From contig VWND01000021.1 of assembly GCA_009599575.1 (NCBI GenBank), positions 248,001-312,000 of the forward strand: a stretch of DNA of 64,000 bases, given 5' to 3'. Made by a program: the position numbers and the translations under genes. Origin of the DNA: Blumeriella jaapii. Lineage: Eukaryota; Ascomycota; Leotiomycetes; Helotiales; Drepanopezizaceae. Below, in pieces: positions 31,264 through 42,357 of this stretch. Position 1 is the first letter of the stretch, and each line of letters opens with the position of its first letter. The notes under the pieces were generated by a model that saw only the letters and a list, made by a program, of their open reading frames with translations, was not told the origin of the DNA and did no database searches.

Positions 31264-32539
31264 GGCTGGCTGTCGATACCTTTCGCAGCTCTACTCTCGT
31301 GAGAAATCGGTCAGTACAGGAAGAATGGAAATTGAAAACAGAATCCGTGATTGGAGAGGTGCAAAGTACGCTGGGTATGTACATCCGATACACATATATA
31401 TGTGTATATATATATCAATATCAGTATACATACATACGTCATGCGGTACCTACCTAGTGCACTCACAAGACGAGGGGAAATTCCCAAACCCCCGAGACTG
31501 AGAATCACGGAATTCCAGAAACAGCCCCTGAACTCTGATATCCTTCTCCCCGGCTCCAGAGTCCCCGCGATCTTCCAAAGCTTGCCGACAGTTACGACGG
31601 CGGCCTTCGCCTCTGACGCGTGAACGGGTGTTTCTCAAGCCTCGGGTCCTGGCAACTCCCCGCCCGCCGTGATGCGCGACAAACAAATACTCGCTCGCGC
31701 GGAGCCGAAGTGAGACTTGAGCGGTTCCAGTCTCGAATCAGGGACCGGCCAAACGGTGTTTCCAGGTGTTTCGTTTGGGCGGCTCTGCGGTTTGGGGAGA
31801 GGCGGTTCGTGCGTAGTTCTGTTTCAGGGGGACTTGCCAAGTTAGGTGCCCGGCTCGGTCCCGCACGTGATCATGTTTTGGAAAGCTGAAGGAAGACGCG
31901 GACATCGCATTTTTCAACACGGCCGGTTTGGTCCCCTTTGAAAAGCGTGAGTGAGCACGCAGAGATCGAATCGGAGTGCCTTGTTGAGCTTTGCCGCTTT
32001 GGCTGTACAATAGACACCGGGGGCTTCGCTTTGATTGATTTCGGAGATCGATCTTCTCTTGGCGGTACGACTTATTTCGTTGAGTGGAGAGTTCAATCCC
32101 TTCACTTAAGAGACTTGAAGTAATAGAGCACCACCTGCAAGTCGTCAACGGTTGTAATCAGAGAACAGAGAATCGTTCGAGATGTCCGGTCCCGTAGACA
32201 TCAAACTATCGGCTTCCCAGTCGAGCTTAGATCGATCTAGAATCTGTCATTATCCCCAAATACCTCAGCCAAAGCCGCACAGCACAAACACCCGGTAATT
32301 CAAGTCTCGGCTTTGCTCGAAGCTCTGTTGGACTGCCCTGCGAAGGTCGAAACGTCAATCACGGCAAACCTTTTTCCAAGTGACAGAAAAGTGACGATCG
32401 ATCTTCAAGGGAATCCGAGACTTTTCTTTGGCGTAGAATGTAGGTTATATTTTGTATCACGGCGGTCACGTCACGAATCGCAACTGGAAGGTTTTGGAAG
32501 AAAAGATCTCGCATTCATGGTTTGCTAACTGGCAACGCC

Positions 32540-32570
<31 letters not shown>

Positions 32571-32706
32571 AGCGCAAAGAAGTCATCGTTCTATCGTCCA
32601 CTTCTGGTGTCCCCCCAGACCGTCTGCTGCGAGCAAGCCAGCAGTAAAGGGGCGGTCAAGCAAGTAAGCAAACGATCTGGGGTACCCTATTCCCTCCATC
32701 GCTAGC
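31264..32706. other. Intergenic region with AT and poly-C tracts
   Basis: About 1.4 kb without a supportable gene. It includes a TATATATG/TATATATATC microsatellite at 31393-31435 and the poly-C run at 32541-32570. Overlapping ORFs on both strands (31592-32148) show no splice sites or domains. Confidence 0.45.
32541..32570. repeat. Poly-C run
   Basis: About thirty uninterrupted C lie 130 bases downstream of the DUF3716-like gene. This is the longest homopolymer in the window. Its exact length in the assembly may be unreliable. Confidence 0.9.
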
Positions 32707-33465
32707 CTACGGCTTATTACATTCTAATCCCTTGCGGAAGTAGAAGCAATTGGCACAGGCATTGTGGATGTTGCCTGGCACGGCGATGCAGGCTGGGAAG
32801 GGACCATTGCCCGCAGCGCACTTCTTGCAAGGAGCACGCGGCACCCCAACGATGTAGGCCTTCATGCCTGGTCGGTAAGAAACATTCTCCAGCAGCAAAT
32901 CGACATCCTTGCTCAGGTATGCCGGGTTGAGTACCAGGTTCCGAAGCCATGGCATCTGGCCGAAGCCCTTGTCAACGCCTCGGCTGGTCATCACCTTGAC
33001 CGTGAGGTCATTGGCAGGGGTGACGCCGTCCTATGGGAATGCTATTAGTAGAGGTCCAGCTGGCTTTGGAAGGGAGGAACTTACGGCGAGAAAATGAGGA
33101 CCCATGGACGGGACAGCCTGGGCAAGGACATTAGCTTGTAGTCCGATCGTCGGGTACAGCAGTGGACTCACAGCAGCAGATGTACCGGCGGGTGGAGCGG
33201 CAGCCGAAGCCGAGGCCGGGGAAGCAGAAGCAGGAGCAGCAGCAGCAGCAGCAGCAGAGCGGGCAGAGCCTCGAGCAACGCGGGCAGAGCCACGAGCAGC
33301 GCGACCGGTGCGACCGGTGCGGGTGGAGGCGGCAGGAGGAGGCTATACTCATACATTAGATCGCGCTGATAACATCGTAGAGGCAGACCTCGAGGAAGGG
33401 TAACTTACAGCCTGGGCAACATCATCGTTACCGTTAGAACCAAGAGGAAGGGCACCGTTGTTCAT
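32707..33465 (-). CDS. DUF3716-like small cysteine-rich protein
   Basis: Four exons, 33465-33409, 33342-33172, 33117-33085 and 33030-32707, give 585 nt or 194 aa. All junctions are phase 0 with GTAAGT/GTGAGT donors. The N-terminal half is low complexity: MNNGALPLGSNGNDD, then Pro/Ala/Arg-rich repeats (GSARVARGSARSAAAAAAA). The C-terminal half has the pattern PCKKCAAGNGPFPACIAV, then NACANCFYFRKGLEC. It holds six cysteines in a CxxC-x8-C / C-x2-C-x9-C layout, as in the fungal-specific DUF3716 C-terminal domain, whose function is unknown. The CxxC pairs suggest a zinc-binding knuckle. The arginine-rich linker could bind nucleic acid, but that is speculation. There is no signal peptide. Confidence 0.72.
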
Positions 33466-33763
33466 GGTGAAGGTGAAGGTGGTAATATGGTCGTGTAGTA
33501 AGACACGAGTTTGTTGACGGGGGTCGCTGTAGTCATAGTTAGCAAAGAAAGAGAAGTCTTGTTGATCACGTCGACCAACAGGAACTCTTGTGTACGCAAG
33601 GGGTCTTTGTACTTGTGGGGTGGGAGTTCCGGATCGAGCAGAACAACGGGAATGCTTGTGTGCACAAGGAGTCTGTGTATGTTGGTTGAGTGGGAGGGTT
33701 GTCAAGGGGAAGGTTGGAGGTTGAAGGCTGTCGAGGGGAAGTTTGAAGGCTGTCGCGGAGAAG

Positions 33764-33836
33764 CTTGAAGGTTGAAGGTTGAAGGTTGAAGGTTGAAGGT
33801 TGAAGGTTGAAGGTTGAAGGTTGAAGGTTGAAGGTT
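33764..33836. repeat. GAAGGTT heptamer array
   Basis: About ten perfect tandem copies of gaaggtt lie 300 bases upstream of the DUF3716-like gene. Degenerate copies extend to 33700 and to 33870. On the opposite strand the unit is AACCTTC. It is not the TTAGGG telomere repeat. Confidence 0.9.
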
Positions 33837-34025
33837 GTCAAGGAGAAGGTTGAAGGTTGTTGAGAGGGAAGAAGGACGGTTGTCGAGTAGAGCACTTGCG
33901 CCTACTTAAGAGGGAAGATGGCAGCCTCAGGCCGCTCCGTCGCGCTCGCTTAGTTGATTCACTCCCTCGCGCTCGCTGGTTGAAGAGCAAATCAGGTGAA
34001 TAACGTGGGAACAACAAACAAACTT

Positions 34026-34370
34026 ACGTGACTTCAACTCCCGCATTCACCTCGGTGGGCTCTAGCTTGACATGAACCGCTCTCTGTGTTTTGGTATCAG
34101 CTTCATCTTCATTCCCGAGCGCAGTATCCAGATTCACAGAACCCAAAATTGAGATGACTTACTGAGCTGCTATTGCTTCTCCTTTGTGGTAATCTGCATA
34201 TTGTATCAGCGTAACATTCTCATCGGCAAGAATCAAGAGATGAATGACTCACGGGACTATCGTACTCATCGATAATCTCCTTCTTGATGATCTGTTTACT
34301 GTATCAGCTTTGGTTTCCCTCCGGAGGTGACGTATGCATCAGCAGGAACCAAAGACGAATGACTTACTGG
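34026..34370 (-). other. Cryptic multi-intron transcript segment
   Basis: Reading the minus strand, three successive segments look like spliceosomal introns: 34367-34292, 34252-34194 and 34162-34084. Each starts GTAAGTCAT or GTGAGTCAT, has GCTGATAC near the 3' end and finishes CAG. They would separate very short exons of 39 and 31 nt, followed by one with another GTAAG donor at 34027. One frame through them gives SSRRRLSMSTIVPLPQ then RAVHVKLEPTEVNAG. No start codon or full frame could be fixed, so this is either an unannotated small protein, a non-coding transcript, or an extended 5' part of the DUF3716-like gene. Confidence 0.4.
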
Positions 34371-36462
34371 ATTGTCTGAAATGGTGGCTGATTGGTTGTC
34401 TGTAGTTAAGAGTAAGGTGGAGAAGGTAGGGTGTGGGGTGGAGAGTGGAGAGTGGGAAGTTGAAAGTCGTGTAGGTGTGAAAAAGGAAGGAAGAAAGCTT
34501 GGGAAGGTGACTTTTTTGCATGCTAGCTACCAAGTAGTGCATCAGCCTCCGGCCTGTTACATCTTGGAGTTATTAAAATCTATTATTTTCGAAAATATTT
34601 AAAATCCGCAGGTCCCGGGTAATGAAATGTTTTGATTGAAGCAAAAGCTGCAGACTTTGTCCACAGCTCAGTGTCTATCAGGAACACATTCTCTTCGTTT
34701 ACTCTGTAATCAGAACTGCTTATTTATAATGCGTAAACACTTTTAATCTTTATTGCATCTGAACGTTGTCGAGATGTTTTTAAGATAGCCGTCACGTAGA
34801 ATCGAGGATTTAGCCAACTGCACTTGAAAGCCTTCTTTGACGTGGAGCCTGGACAGAGAATCCGATTGATTTAAAGGAAGTATGCTCACTATATATATAG
34901 TAGTCTAAGTTTAAACAGTTTGCTTGTTGCGGGTATAACTTATTATGTTTTACTAAATTAAAGCATGGGGAAATCATTCCTGAAACAATCCTTTACCACC
35001 AGAACGAAAACTTTGTTCTCGACACTTGAACACCATTCTCCACGCAGCGCGTGGACAATTAATCTGATTGTTCTTAGAGAAGGGTATACTTGTCATATAA
35101 AAGATCTTTTGTTCAAACTATCTGCTTGCTGTATACGAGCATACTTGTGATTTACTAGAGATTGCAGGTGACGGTGGCTTTATTCTTTATTGGTCGGGTG
35201 GTGCTATCACCATCCAATCACTGATAGCAAGCGCCCAGTGAATATTTCAGAAGGCACGAGGGAATAAATTATGGATTTGTCTAATGATCATATCGTGTCG
35301 GTGCGATCAAAGACTACCCATCTCCCCCCCCCCCCCCCAAGGAATTTTACGCCCATGTACCACACCAGTCCTGCTTCCATTTTCCTCCCGGAAGTTGGTA
35401 TCAAGCCATGTGATCATTCAAGGAGAAAATGACTTTGAACTCACGTGGTTGTTGATTGCAAGCATGCATTACAAACCAAGATGATGATCATCCAAGGGAA
35501 AAAAAAGTTCGAATCTTAAAGGGACAACCAACGTGTCCCTTTTGGCGGTTTCTCCTCTTCTTCATGAGCTGATCGGTAGGATTGGACCTAGTGGAAGGTG
35601 ATGGATGCAGAGCGTTATCTCTTGCTGGTGGCAGAAGATGGGGCACCTGAAGGCCCTTTTGGACACGAAGCCCAAACGAAAAACCTGATTGATCCTGAAC
35701 GAAGAGACTGTCATGGGGCGCAAATCTACTATTATGGCACATGCCGGAGGCAGCGGCTGCACCTAGGTAGGTTGGTACGTAGGTTTTCTCAAAGTCTTGG
35801 GAGTAGTAGAGCTTCTTCCCTGAGAACCAGAGCCTTTTCTACCGCGCCTTTTTCCTTACTCTATCAGTGACCCTCTTGTATTCTGACTGTCCGTTCCAGA
35901 GCGACACGATAGCGTACGAATTGAGTACGAGTCTTCAAAACTTCGGATCTTGGAGCTATGTTTAGTGGTACCGGCACCGACTGAGCAAATCAACGACATC
36001 TTCGATCTTCGAAGGCAGATGCCGCAAACCCATATACATCGCCGGTATAGATCTAAAAGCTTCCGATACAGCCCGCCACACAAGAGAGATTTTGCTTAAG
36101 GCATCGGCAGCCTGTGTTCACAGCCCTGATACAACTTGCCGAAGCAAAACAGTGTTAATGGCTCCGATGAAGCTTTCCATCTGAAACAGAAGCCTTCCCC
36201 GAAAAAAACGGGAGGAAGAACATCAAGCTTCAAATGACTTGGACCTTCGACTTCCCCAAGCTGGTGCTCGGTAAGAGGAAAACAAAACACACAAGCAGTG
36301 GTTGTGGATAAGAACGTGGAGTGGAACGACCTGCTATGTTGCTTGGAACAAATGCTTCACGACCAAAAGTCTGGGTCGGCGTCACGCGGCAAATTCCACA
36401 GGCTCAGCATACGAAGAAACATATATTTATTCAGGTCTTTTCCACCGGTGTCCCGGTGACCG

Positions 36463-38659
36463 TCACAACGGCAGAGAATAATTCCCCCTCGAGGCAGCAG
36501 CATCATACAGCGCTTGTATATCAGCGGTCCATTGAGCCTGGTTCGGCTTCAACACCCTCCGATCATACGTTAGAAGCCCATTCACCTCGCCTTCAACATC
36601 CGTGGTCTGCGTCCACACGCCGCCGCTGCAGGCGAACAAGCTGATTTGCTCTTTCAGCTCGGTCAGGAGTTGATGGCTGCGGTAATTCCAGGCCGCGAGC
36701 GTCATGTCGATTTCGTAGGTCTGGTTGATGGTGTCGATTGCTGCTTGGACGTTCCAGAGACTATGAAAGCTGGGTGAGCGGGATTGGATGTGGTATGGAC
36801 TCGGAAGCGAACAGAGTGTGTACGTACTGGTCGATGGTGGAGTTCAGACCAATGCCGCCAAACTCTCCTTGAAACCCGATTCGCGCAGGATCGTATGGGG
36901 TGGACTGGATGGAATAGAATGGTGAGCCGCATTGCGGATTGGCATAGTGGTGGTTGTCCTGATCTCTGGCATTAGTATCGTGATTCGGCTGCCAGTCATC
37001 AGAGGAGACTTACGCTGTAATCCCCAGCACCATGATCGAACCACCCAGAAGTGCTGTCGACAAGCCGCGTCGGATCAAGAGACCGTATCAAGTCGGTGAG
37101 AGCGAACTCTGGGTGGACCCCATTCGTCAACTGACCCCATCCTTCGTTGTATATGATCTACACGAGTGGCGTTAGTGATCCACGCCTTGAAGAGGAGTTT
37201 TGAGATCGTACCCAAGTTGTAATGCTCGGGTAGCTCTTGTGCTGATCGACAAGAAGTTTCAGCTGTCGTGTGAATTCGGTTTGCTGTTCCTCGTCGCGCA
37301 CAACACTCTGCACAAGCCTAAGTGAGGGCATGTCTTGGATCACGAGGAGTCCGAGCTGGTCGCAGGCCTGGTAGAACAGCGCCGTCTCTACCTTGACCTT
37401 CAAAAGGGCATAGTCAGCTCTGTGTTATGATACGGTAAGCGAGACCTACGTGCTTGCGAACCATGTTGAACCCCAGCTGCTTCAAGACCTGCAAGTCGTA
37501 GACCATAGCTTCACGGCTTGGCGGCGTGTAGATTCCATCAGGCCAGAAGCCTTGATCTAACGTTCCGAATTGGAAGATGAATTCGCCATTCAAGAGTGGT
37601 CGAACGATGCCGTCGACTTCACCCTTAGCGATTGTCCGAAAACCGGTGTAGCTGCTGACTTCGTCTTCGCCAAGCTTGACGGTGAGATTGTACAGAGTTG
37701 GAGAGGCAGGAGACCAGAGTTTGGGCGAGGGAACTGAGAATTGGAAAGGCACGTCTGAAGTTCCGTCATGAGACATGTCGATACCCTCAATCGAAACCTG
37801 GACCGGAGTAGGAGTGCCTGAAGCACTGTGAACAGTGATGTTAACCTGCCCGTCCATGTTCGCATCAACGTCAAGTCGAGCGATGTACTCTATGGGAGCT
37901 GCTTCCACCCACACACTCTGCCAGATCCCGCTGCAGGGGGTGTAGAAGATGTGCGATGGACGCAGTGTTTGCTTGCCAATTGGGATCACGTTTTCGTCAC
38001 CACCACTGTCTGTCGGATCATGCACGAACACCAGACTTGAGGTACTTGTATCAGCGAATTCTCGTGCTGCCGCCAGGTCTAGAGATCTCTTACAGCTCGT
38101 TGGGCCCATCCCAGGAAACATGCTCCGTGGCATCCACAGTGAAGTGAAAGTACCCCCCTCTGTTGAAGCCCACTTGATGTCCATTGACATACACAGTCGC
38201 TTCGTAATCCACAGCCCCGAAGTTGAGCAGCACCTGTCTTCCGGACCACGATGAGGGGACTATGAACGATGTCGAGAACCAAGAGTTGATGGTGTTCTGA
38301 CCTTGAATACCTGCTTCTCTCTCAGTCAAAAGTCCCCGTCACCTCTATCTATGCCACAAATTACCGGAAAGACCACTCTCCAAGCAAGACGGAATCATGA
38401 CCTCGTGCGCCAGCGTCTGACCGAATGGTGGTGCTGAGGTGTCATTGTTGACGGCATCCTGATATGCCCAAATCCCATTCAAGCTTTGCCAGTCTTTTCG
38501 CTTGAGCTGAGGGCGCGGGTACTCGGTCCAGGGATTTGTCCCTACTTTGTAAGTCCAATCGGTTGTCAGCGGTGGTTGTTTGACGGCGTATCTAGTCGCA
38601 TTTTGAGACAAAACCGCTGATGCCAGCAGTAGGTAGATCAGCAGAAGTCCGGAGAACAT
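36463..38659 (-). CDS. Secreted GH2-family glycosidase
   Basis: Glycoside hydrolase family 2, the beta-galactosidase/beta-glucuronidase/beta-mannosidase fold; the precise substrate cannot be read. Seven exons (38659-38365, 38310-38094, 38035-37450, 37397-37212, 37157-37014, 36958-36828, 36760-36463) total 1857 nt or 618 aa. There is a signal peptide, MFSGLLLIYLLLASAVLSQ. The jelly-roll sugar-binding domain contains LNFGAVDYEATVYVNGHQVG and ELLVFVHDPTD. It is followed by an Ig-like domain and the TIM barrel: GFNMVRKHVKVE, the acid/base motif IIYNEGWGQ, and the nucleophile region FQGEFGG. LACSGG-type and QTTDVEGEVNGLLTYDR sequences close the barrel. Both catalytic Glu are intact and every junction keeps frame, so it looks functional. 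At about 620 aa it belongs to the short GH2 forms. It probably acts outside the cell on plant or fungal glycans. Confidence 0.92.
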
Positions 38660-40647
38660 ATTGGCCCGGGTGATTCGGGAGCACCGAAACTCGAAACTAA
38701 ATACTGCAACGCGTAAGCAGCCTGAGAAGACCAACTTAGCCGACAGGGAAGTGCCAGCACTCTTATGTATTTTCATCAACTACAGGAACATGTCAAGGCT
38801 CTGCAGATCGCATTTTCGGGGATCCTTACCCTTTCCAGCTATATATCAATTTCCGCATTATAAACCTTATTGAGGAAAGGTTTTATCAGACGCCGTTATC
38901 CCGCGACGCCCTCAAGCTCCGCATTGTTGAATCTTGCTTTGGCCGTTGTACTGTAGGTGCATACATGCACTCACTAGCTGAGGCAAAATGCGCTCTGATA
39001 GCATAGCAATGTCACACATCTCGAGCTTAATCGACTAGTCGCTTTTCCCACGAGAATCAAACCAAAAGCCAAACCAGCAGATGCTGTTACCGAAATCGTT
39101 ATGGCTTTCGAAGGTTGGTACTGTAAAGCTAGCTTAGGAAGTCACAATATAAGAGTTCGGCTAACAACGACAACCCCTGAGTTGTGCTCGGGCGAGCGAT
39201 CGCCTGCTGCACAACATGCTTGGCAAGACAACTTCTCTCCAGTACCATTTTAACGACCGCAACGATTCCAGTCTTTGGATTTTGCCTGACGGCTCTGGTA
39301 GATTGAAAAGCCGCTTGTGTATTCACGGGATCAGGTCAGCAATGGCTTAATCTCCAAGTCCATCCTCTTTCAGTCTCATCACCGACGTGATAGTCAAAAA
39401 TCAAGCATACCTCACCGAGGACTGAAAAGGATGAGATCAACCAGGACTTCGAGTGTAAGTGAGAACAACACAGTTTCGAGAGAAACCAAGCGATGTCGAT
39501 GATCAGCGTGGGTCGCTCTTACGAGGTGATTTTCTCGGACAAGTCTTGTCGGAAACCCAATATTCGAATCTCTGGAGCAGGAACGGCAAGCTCCAGATCG
39601 CAATTCTAGGAAAAGCCCATAACTCCGAGCTCAAGCCAACGTTCTAAGTATCTGTGCCATTCAACACACGCATGAATATCTATACCGCGACTAAGAGCAC
39701 TTCCGCTAGCTAAGAAAATTTCCAGCAATTCACAGTAGCCGGTCAGAAATGCAAAGGTAGAACCACCCAGTGTCGACCTCAGATGTCCATTCAAATATAC
39801 ATGATCTGGCCCAGGCAAGGCAGAGTAGCACAACACAACAGACCCCTCAATAGCCATACATTCAAGCTGTCTTTCTTTGCCTTTCTCTTTCTCTCCCTCT
39901 CTCTATCTCTCTCTATCTCTCCTCTCTCTCCCTCTCTCCCTCTCTCCCTCTCTCTATCTCTATCTCTCTCTATCTCTATCTCTCTCTCTCTGCCCCCCCC
40001 CCCCCAAAAAAAAAGGCCACGAGCCATCCAAACCCCAACACGATCCACCAAACCCTCCAATCAATCAACCACCATTCCAATTCATTCCATTCCCTCCCTT
40101 CCTCTCTTTCTCTCCCCATCAGTCCCCCCCTCGCCGTTCCCACCCCCACCCACCCAAAGCCGCTCTCCGTCTTCGCAGCCAGACAGCCACCAACCCAGAG
40201 ACCTGCCGCAGCACGCAAGAGCCGAGCGAGCGAGCGTATGGGAAGATCCCGGGCCCGTGGCGAGAGGGGGGCGATGTCTCTGCACTGCGGTCTGCGCGTG
40301 AGAGGAGCCATGGTGCTGCACACGCTGTACAGGCCATGCCTCTCTCTGGGTGTCTGGAAGCTGGGATGTGTGTGTGGGTGTGAGTATCGGACTGCATGGA
40401 GCGTGATGTGATGGGTATATATGCGAGAAGAAGGTGTGTATGTGTATGTGTATGCATGTGTGTGTGTGTGTAAGCGGTTCGATTCGTAGAGAGGCCATTC
40501 CGATGCGGAGAGTCGTGCGTGCGCTGCGCTGCGCTGCGCTACAACAGTTCTCCTCTCCTCCTGCTCCCCCTCTCTTCTTCTGTGTTGACAAGAGCCCCGG
40601 AGAGGGGAATGGGCAAAACAGACACGCACACAGAGAGACCGAGACGC
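38660..40647. other. Intergenic region with pyrimidine repeats
   Basis: About 2 kb, with the GH2 promoter at the left and the 3' flank of SPP2 at the right. It holds the CTCTCT microsatellite (39878-40000), a C/A homopolymer pair (40000-40015), and TG-rich repeats (40428-40470). No gene is supported. Confidence 0.45.
39878..40015. repeat. CTCTCT/CTATCT microsatellite with C and A runs
   Basis: About 120 bases of ctctct, ccctctct and ctatctctat units end in an 11-C run followed by nine A. ORFs across it encode Ser-Leu repeats on one strand and Arg-Glu repeats on the other, an artefact of composition. Confidence 0.9.
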
Positions 40648-41937
40648 CTACCGCCTTCGATCTCTCTCCCTGTAGCCTCCATTCCTCTCCCTCTCCCTCT
40701 CGCGCTCCCTCTCGCGCTTGTAACTCGAGCCCCCACTCCTCTCCTCCCTTTTCTCCCTCTCTCTCTCCCTCTCCCTCTTGTACTCCCCGGGCTTGACCCT
40801 CCCACTCCCACCCCCACTGCCGCCTCCAGCTCCAGCTCCACCAGAGCGCCCCGAGGCCCCCGAGCCCCCAGGCTTCAAGCGCTTGACATCGCTCTTCTGG
40901 ACCCACGCGCCCAGCTCCTCGGCGCCCTCCAACTCTTTCGCGCCCAGCCCCAGCAGATTCTGTCTCCTTTTCACCTCCTTCCTCTTGCCCAAGCCCTTGC
41001 TCCCACTGGGGTCCAGATCCCCCTTCCAGCCCATGCCCCTCAGCATCGCCGCGCCGAACTCCTCGACGGGCACGCGCTCGTAGTCCTCCAGGCTGGAGAC
41101 GGGCGGCGCCGACGCCACGGCCGCGTGGTACGTCTCGAGCTCCGTCAACGTGCTGCCGCTGCTCGCGGCGGCGATCACCAGCGCGGGTCCTCTGCGCGAG
41201 GGCGCCGTGCCAAGGAGGGAGGCGAGCGCTTCTTCGTCTGCTGTTTGGGGTTTTCTCTTGCTCTCCTCCTCCTCCTCCTCCTCCTCGCCTCCCCCCAACT
41301 TCTGCGTGGATTCTCGCTCTGCCGATTCAGGCGCGGGTGTAGGTGCCGCCTCGTCGTCGTCGTCGTCCGCAGCAGCAGTAGCTTTCTTCTTCGTGATCGT
41401 GAGACCCCACTGGATGGCGGCATCATCACCATTAACGACATCCACGCCCTCAGCCCTGGCGCGCTCCCCAATCCCCCCAAGCCCTTCCGCTGGGCCTTGC
41501 CCATCTCTCCTCGCCCTCTCCTCCCTCGGCAACAGGTCCCTCCCACTGCCCCTCGCACTCGCACTCGCACCCTCGGCTTGCATCTGCTTCGACCGCGCCT
41601 CGCCCCTCCAATCCCGATTCGCCATGCTCTTGATCACCAGCTCTCCTCGCCCGTCCCTCGCGGAGCCAGCACCCGCCACCCTCTCGGCGCCCTCTTCCCC
41701 GAAACCTGTGACCGCCTCATGCGGCACGGCCCTCGCATCCCCGTCAGAGTCGCTATCGTCGTCCTCGCCGAAACGCGCGCGCGGTCGCTTGCCCAGGCGC
41801 GACGCCGGGCCAGGCTGCTTGGAAGCAGTGGAAGTGGAGGGAGAAGGTTTGGCTTTGCTGGACAGTGAGAAGCCTTTCATTGCGATTTTGCCGGTCGTGG
41901 GAGGAGGAGCAGCGGGTGGGTCTTTGGAGGGCGACAT
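40648..41937 (-). CDS. SPP2: Pre-mRNA splicing factor Spp2 (G-patch)
   Basis: Intronless, 429 aa. Spp2 (GPKOW in animals) carries a G-patch that recruits and activates the DEAH helicase Prp2 for the first catalytic step of splicing in the nucleus. The N-terminus MSPSKDPPAAPPPTTGKIAMKGFSLS gives the family-typical IAMKGFSLSSK start. An acidic Ser/Asp stretch follows (FGEDDDSDSDGDA). The signature, around residues 285-345, reads EDYERVPVEEFGAAMLRGMGWK and continues KEVKRRQNLLGLGAKEL. The tail is an Arg-Glu repeat (REREREREKREER) typical of splicing proteins. The high GC content leaves both strands open over most of the gene, which explains the long antisense ORFs. Confidence 0.9.
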   Translation of the reverse strand: MSPSKDPPAAPPPTTGKIAMKGFSLSSKAKPSPSTSTASKQPGPASRLGKRPRARFGEDDDSDSDGDARAVPHEAVTGFGEEGAERVAGAGSARDGRGELVIKSMANRDWRGEARSKQMQAEGASASARGSGRDLLPREERARRDGQGPAEGLGGIGERARAEGVDVVNGDDAAIQWGLTITKKKATAAADDDDDEAAPTPAPESAERESTQKLGGGEEEEEEEESKRKPQTADEEALASLLGTAPSRRGPALVIAAASSGSTLTELETYHAAVASAPPVSSLEDYERVPVEEFGAAMLRGMGWKGDLDPSGSKGLGKRKEVKRRQNLLGLGAKELEGAEELGAWVQKSDVKRLKPGGSGASGRSGGAGAGGGSGGGSGRVKPGEYKREREREREKREERSGGSSYKRERERERERERNGGYRERDRRR

Positions 41938-42357
41938 CTTGGGTGGTTTGGTGCGCCGTGTCGTGTCGTGTTGTTCTCGAGGTTCTGTTCTCGAGGTTCA
42001 TGAAAGGAGCTGGGAGACTGAGGGCTGGGAAGGGAACAGGTTAGAGAAATGGCAGCCTTACACGCGAGGCTGCAACTCCTCAACTCCGACCAGAGGAACA
42101 CAGAGATTGATTCACGGCATCGGCACTTGTTTCATGCAACAAACAAAACGTCTCGGGAATTTCAAAGATTTTTCTTCTTTATGTACAAGCATCGCCATTT
42201 CTTCCTCGAAATTCGATGCAAAGCTTGTTATCAAAACACAGGAGTCGTCACGATGGCGCAAAAGCTAGCCGCCATACAACCCCCCCAATCCTCAATCCCA
42301 TCCGCTTCCAATGTTCAGCCATAAACCCGAGCCCTTCGCCACAAACCAAAAGCACAT
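41938..42357. other. Short intergenic region SPP2-VID21
   Basis: 420 bases between the VID21 stop and the SPP2 start, both genes on the minus strand. A cgtgtcgtgtcgtg-type repeat lies at 41958-41972. No other element is recognised. Confidence 0.4.

Larger units (their letters stand above)
33466..36462. other. 3-kb region with heptamer repeat and cryptic introns
   Basis: Contains the GAAGGTT heptamer array (33764-33836), a set of intron-like signatures on the minus strand (34021-34370, listed separately), a C-run at 35326-35339, and no convincing complete gene. The stretch 34550-35300 is AT-rich. Confidence 0.4.

Noticed and set aside
33764..33836. Internal telomere remnant
   Set aside because: The heptamer is GAAGGTT, not the fungal TTAGGG, and it is not at a sequence end.
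39129..39857. Short ORFs between GH2 and SPP2
   Set aside because: All are below 90 codons, lack splice signals, and have no recognisable motif.
40519..41868. 449-codon plus-strand ORF and 274-codon ORF 40082-40906
   Set aside because: They overlap SPP2 antisense or the CTCTCT microsatellite. High GC and repeat composition keep them open, and they show no domain.
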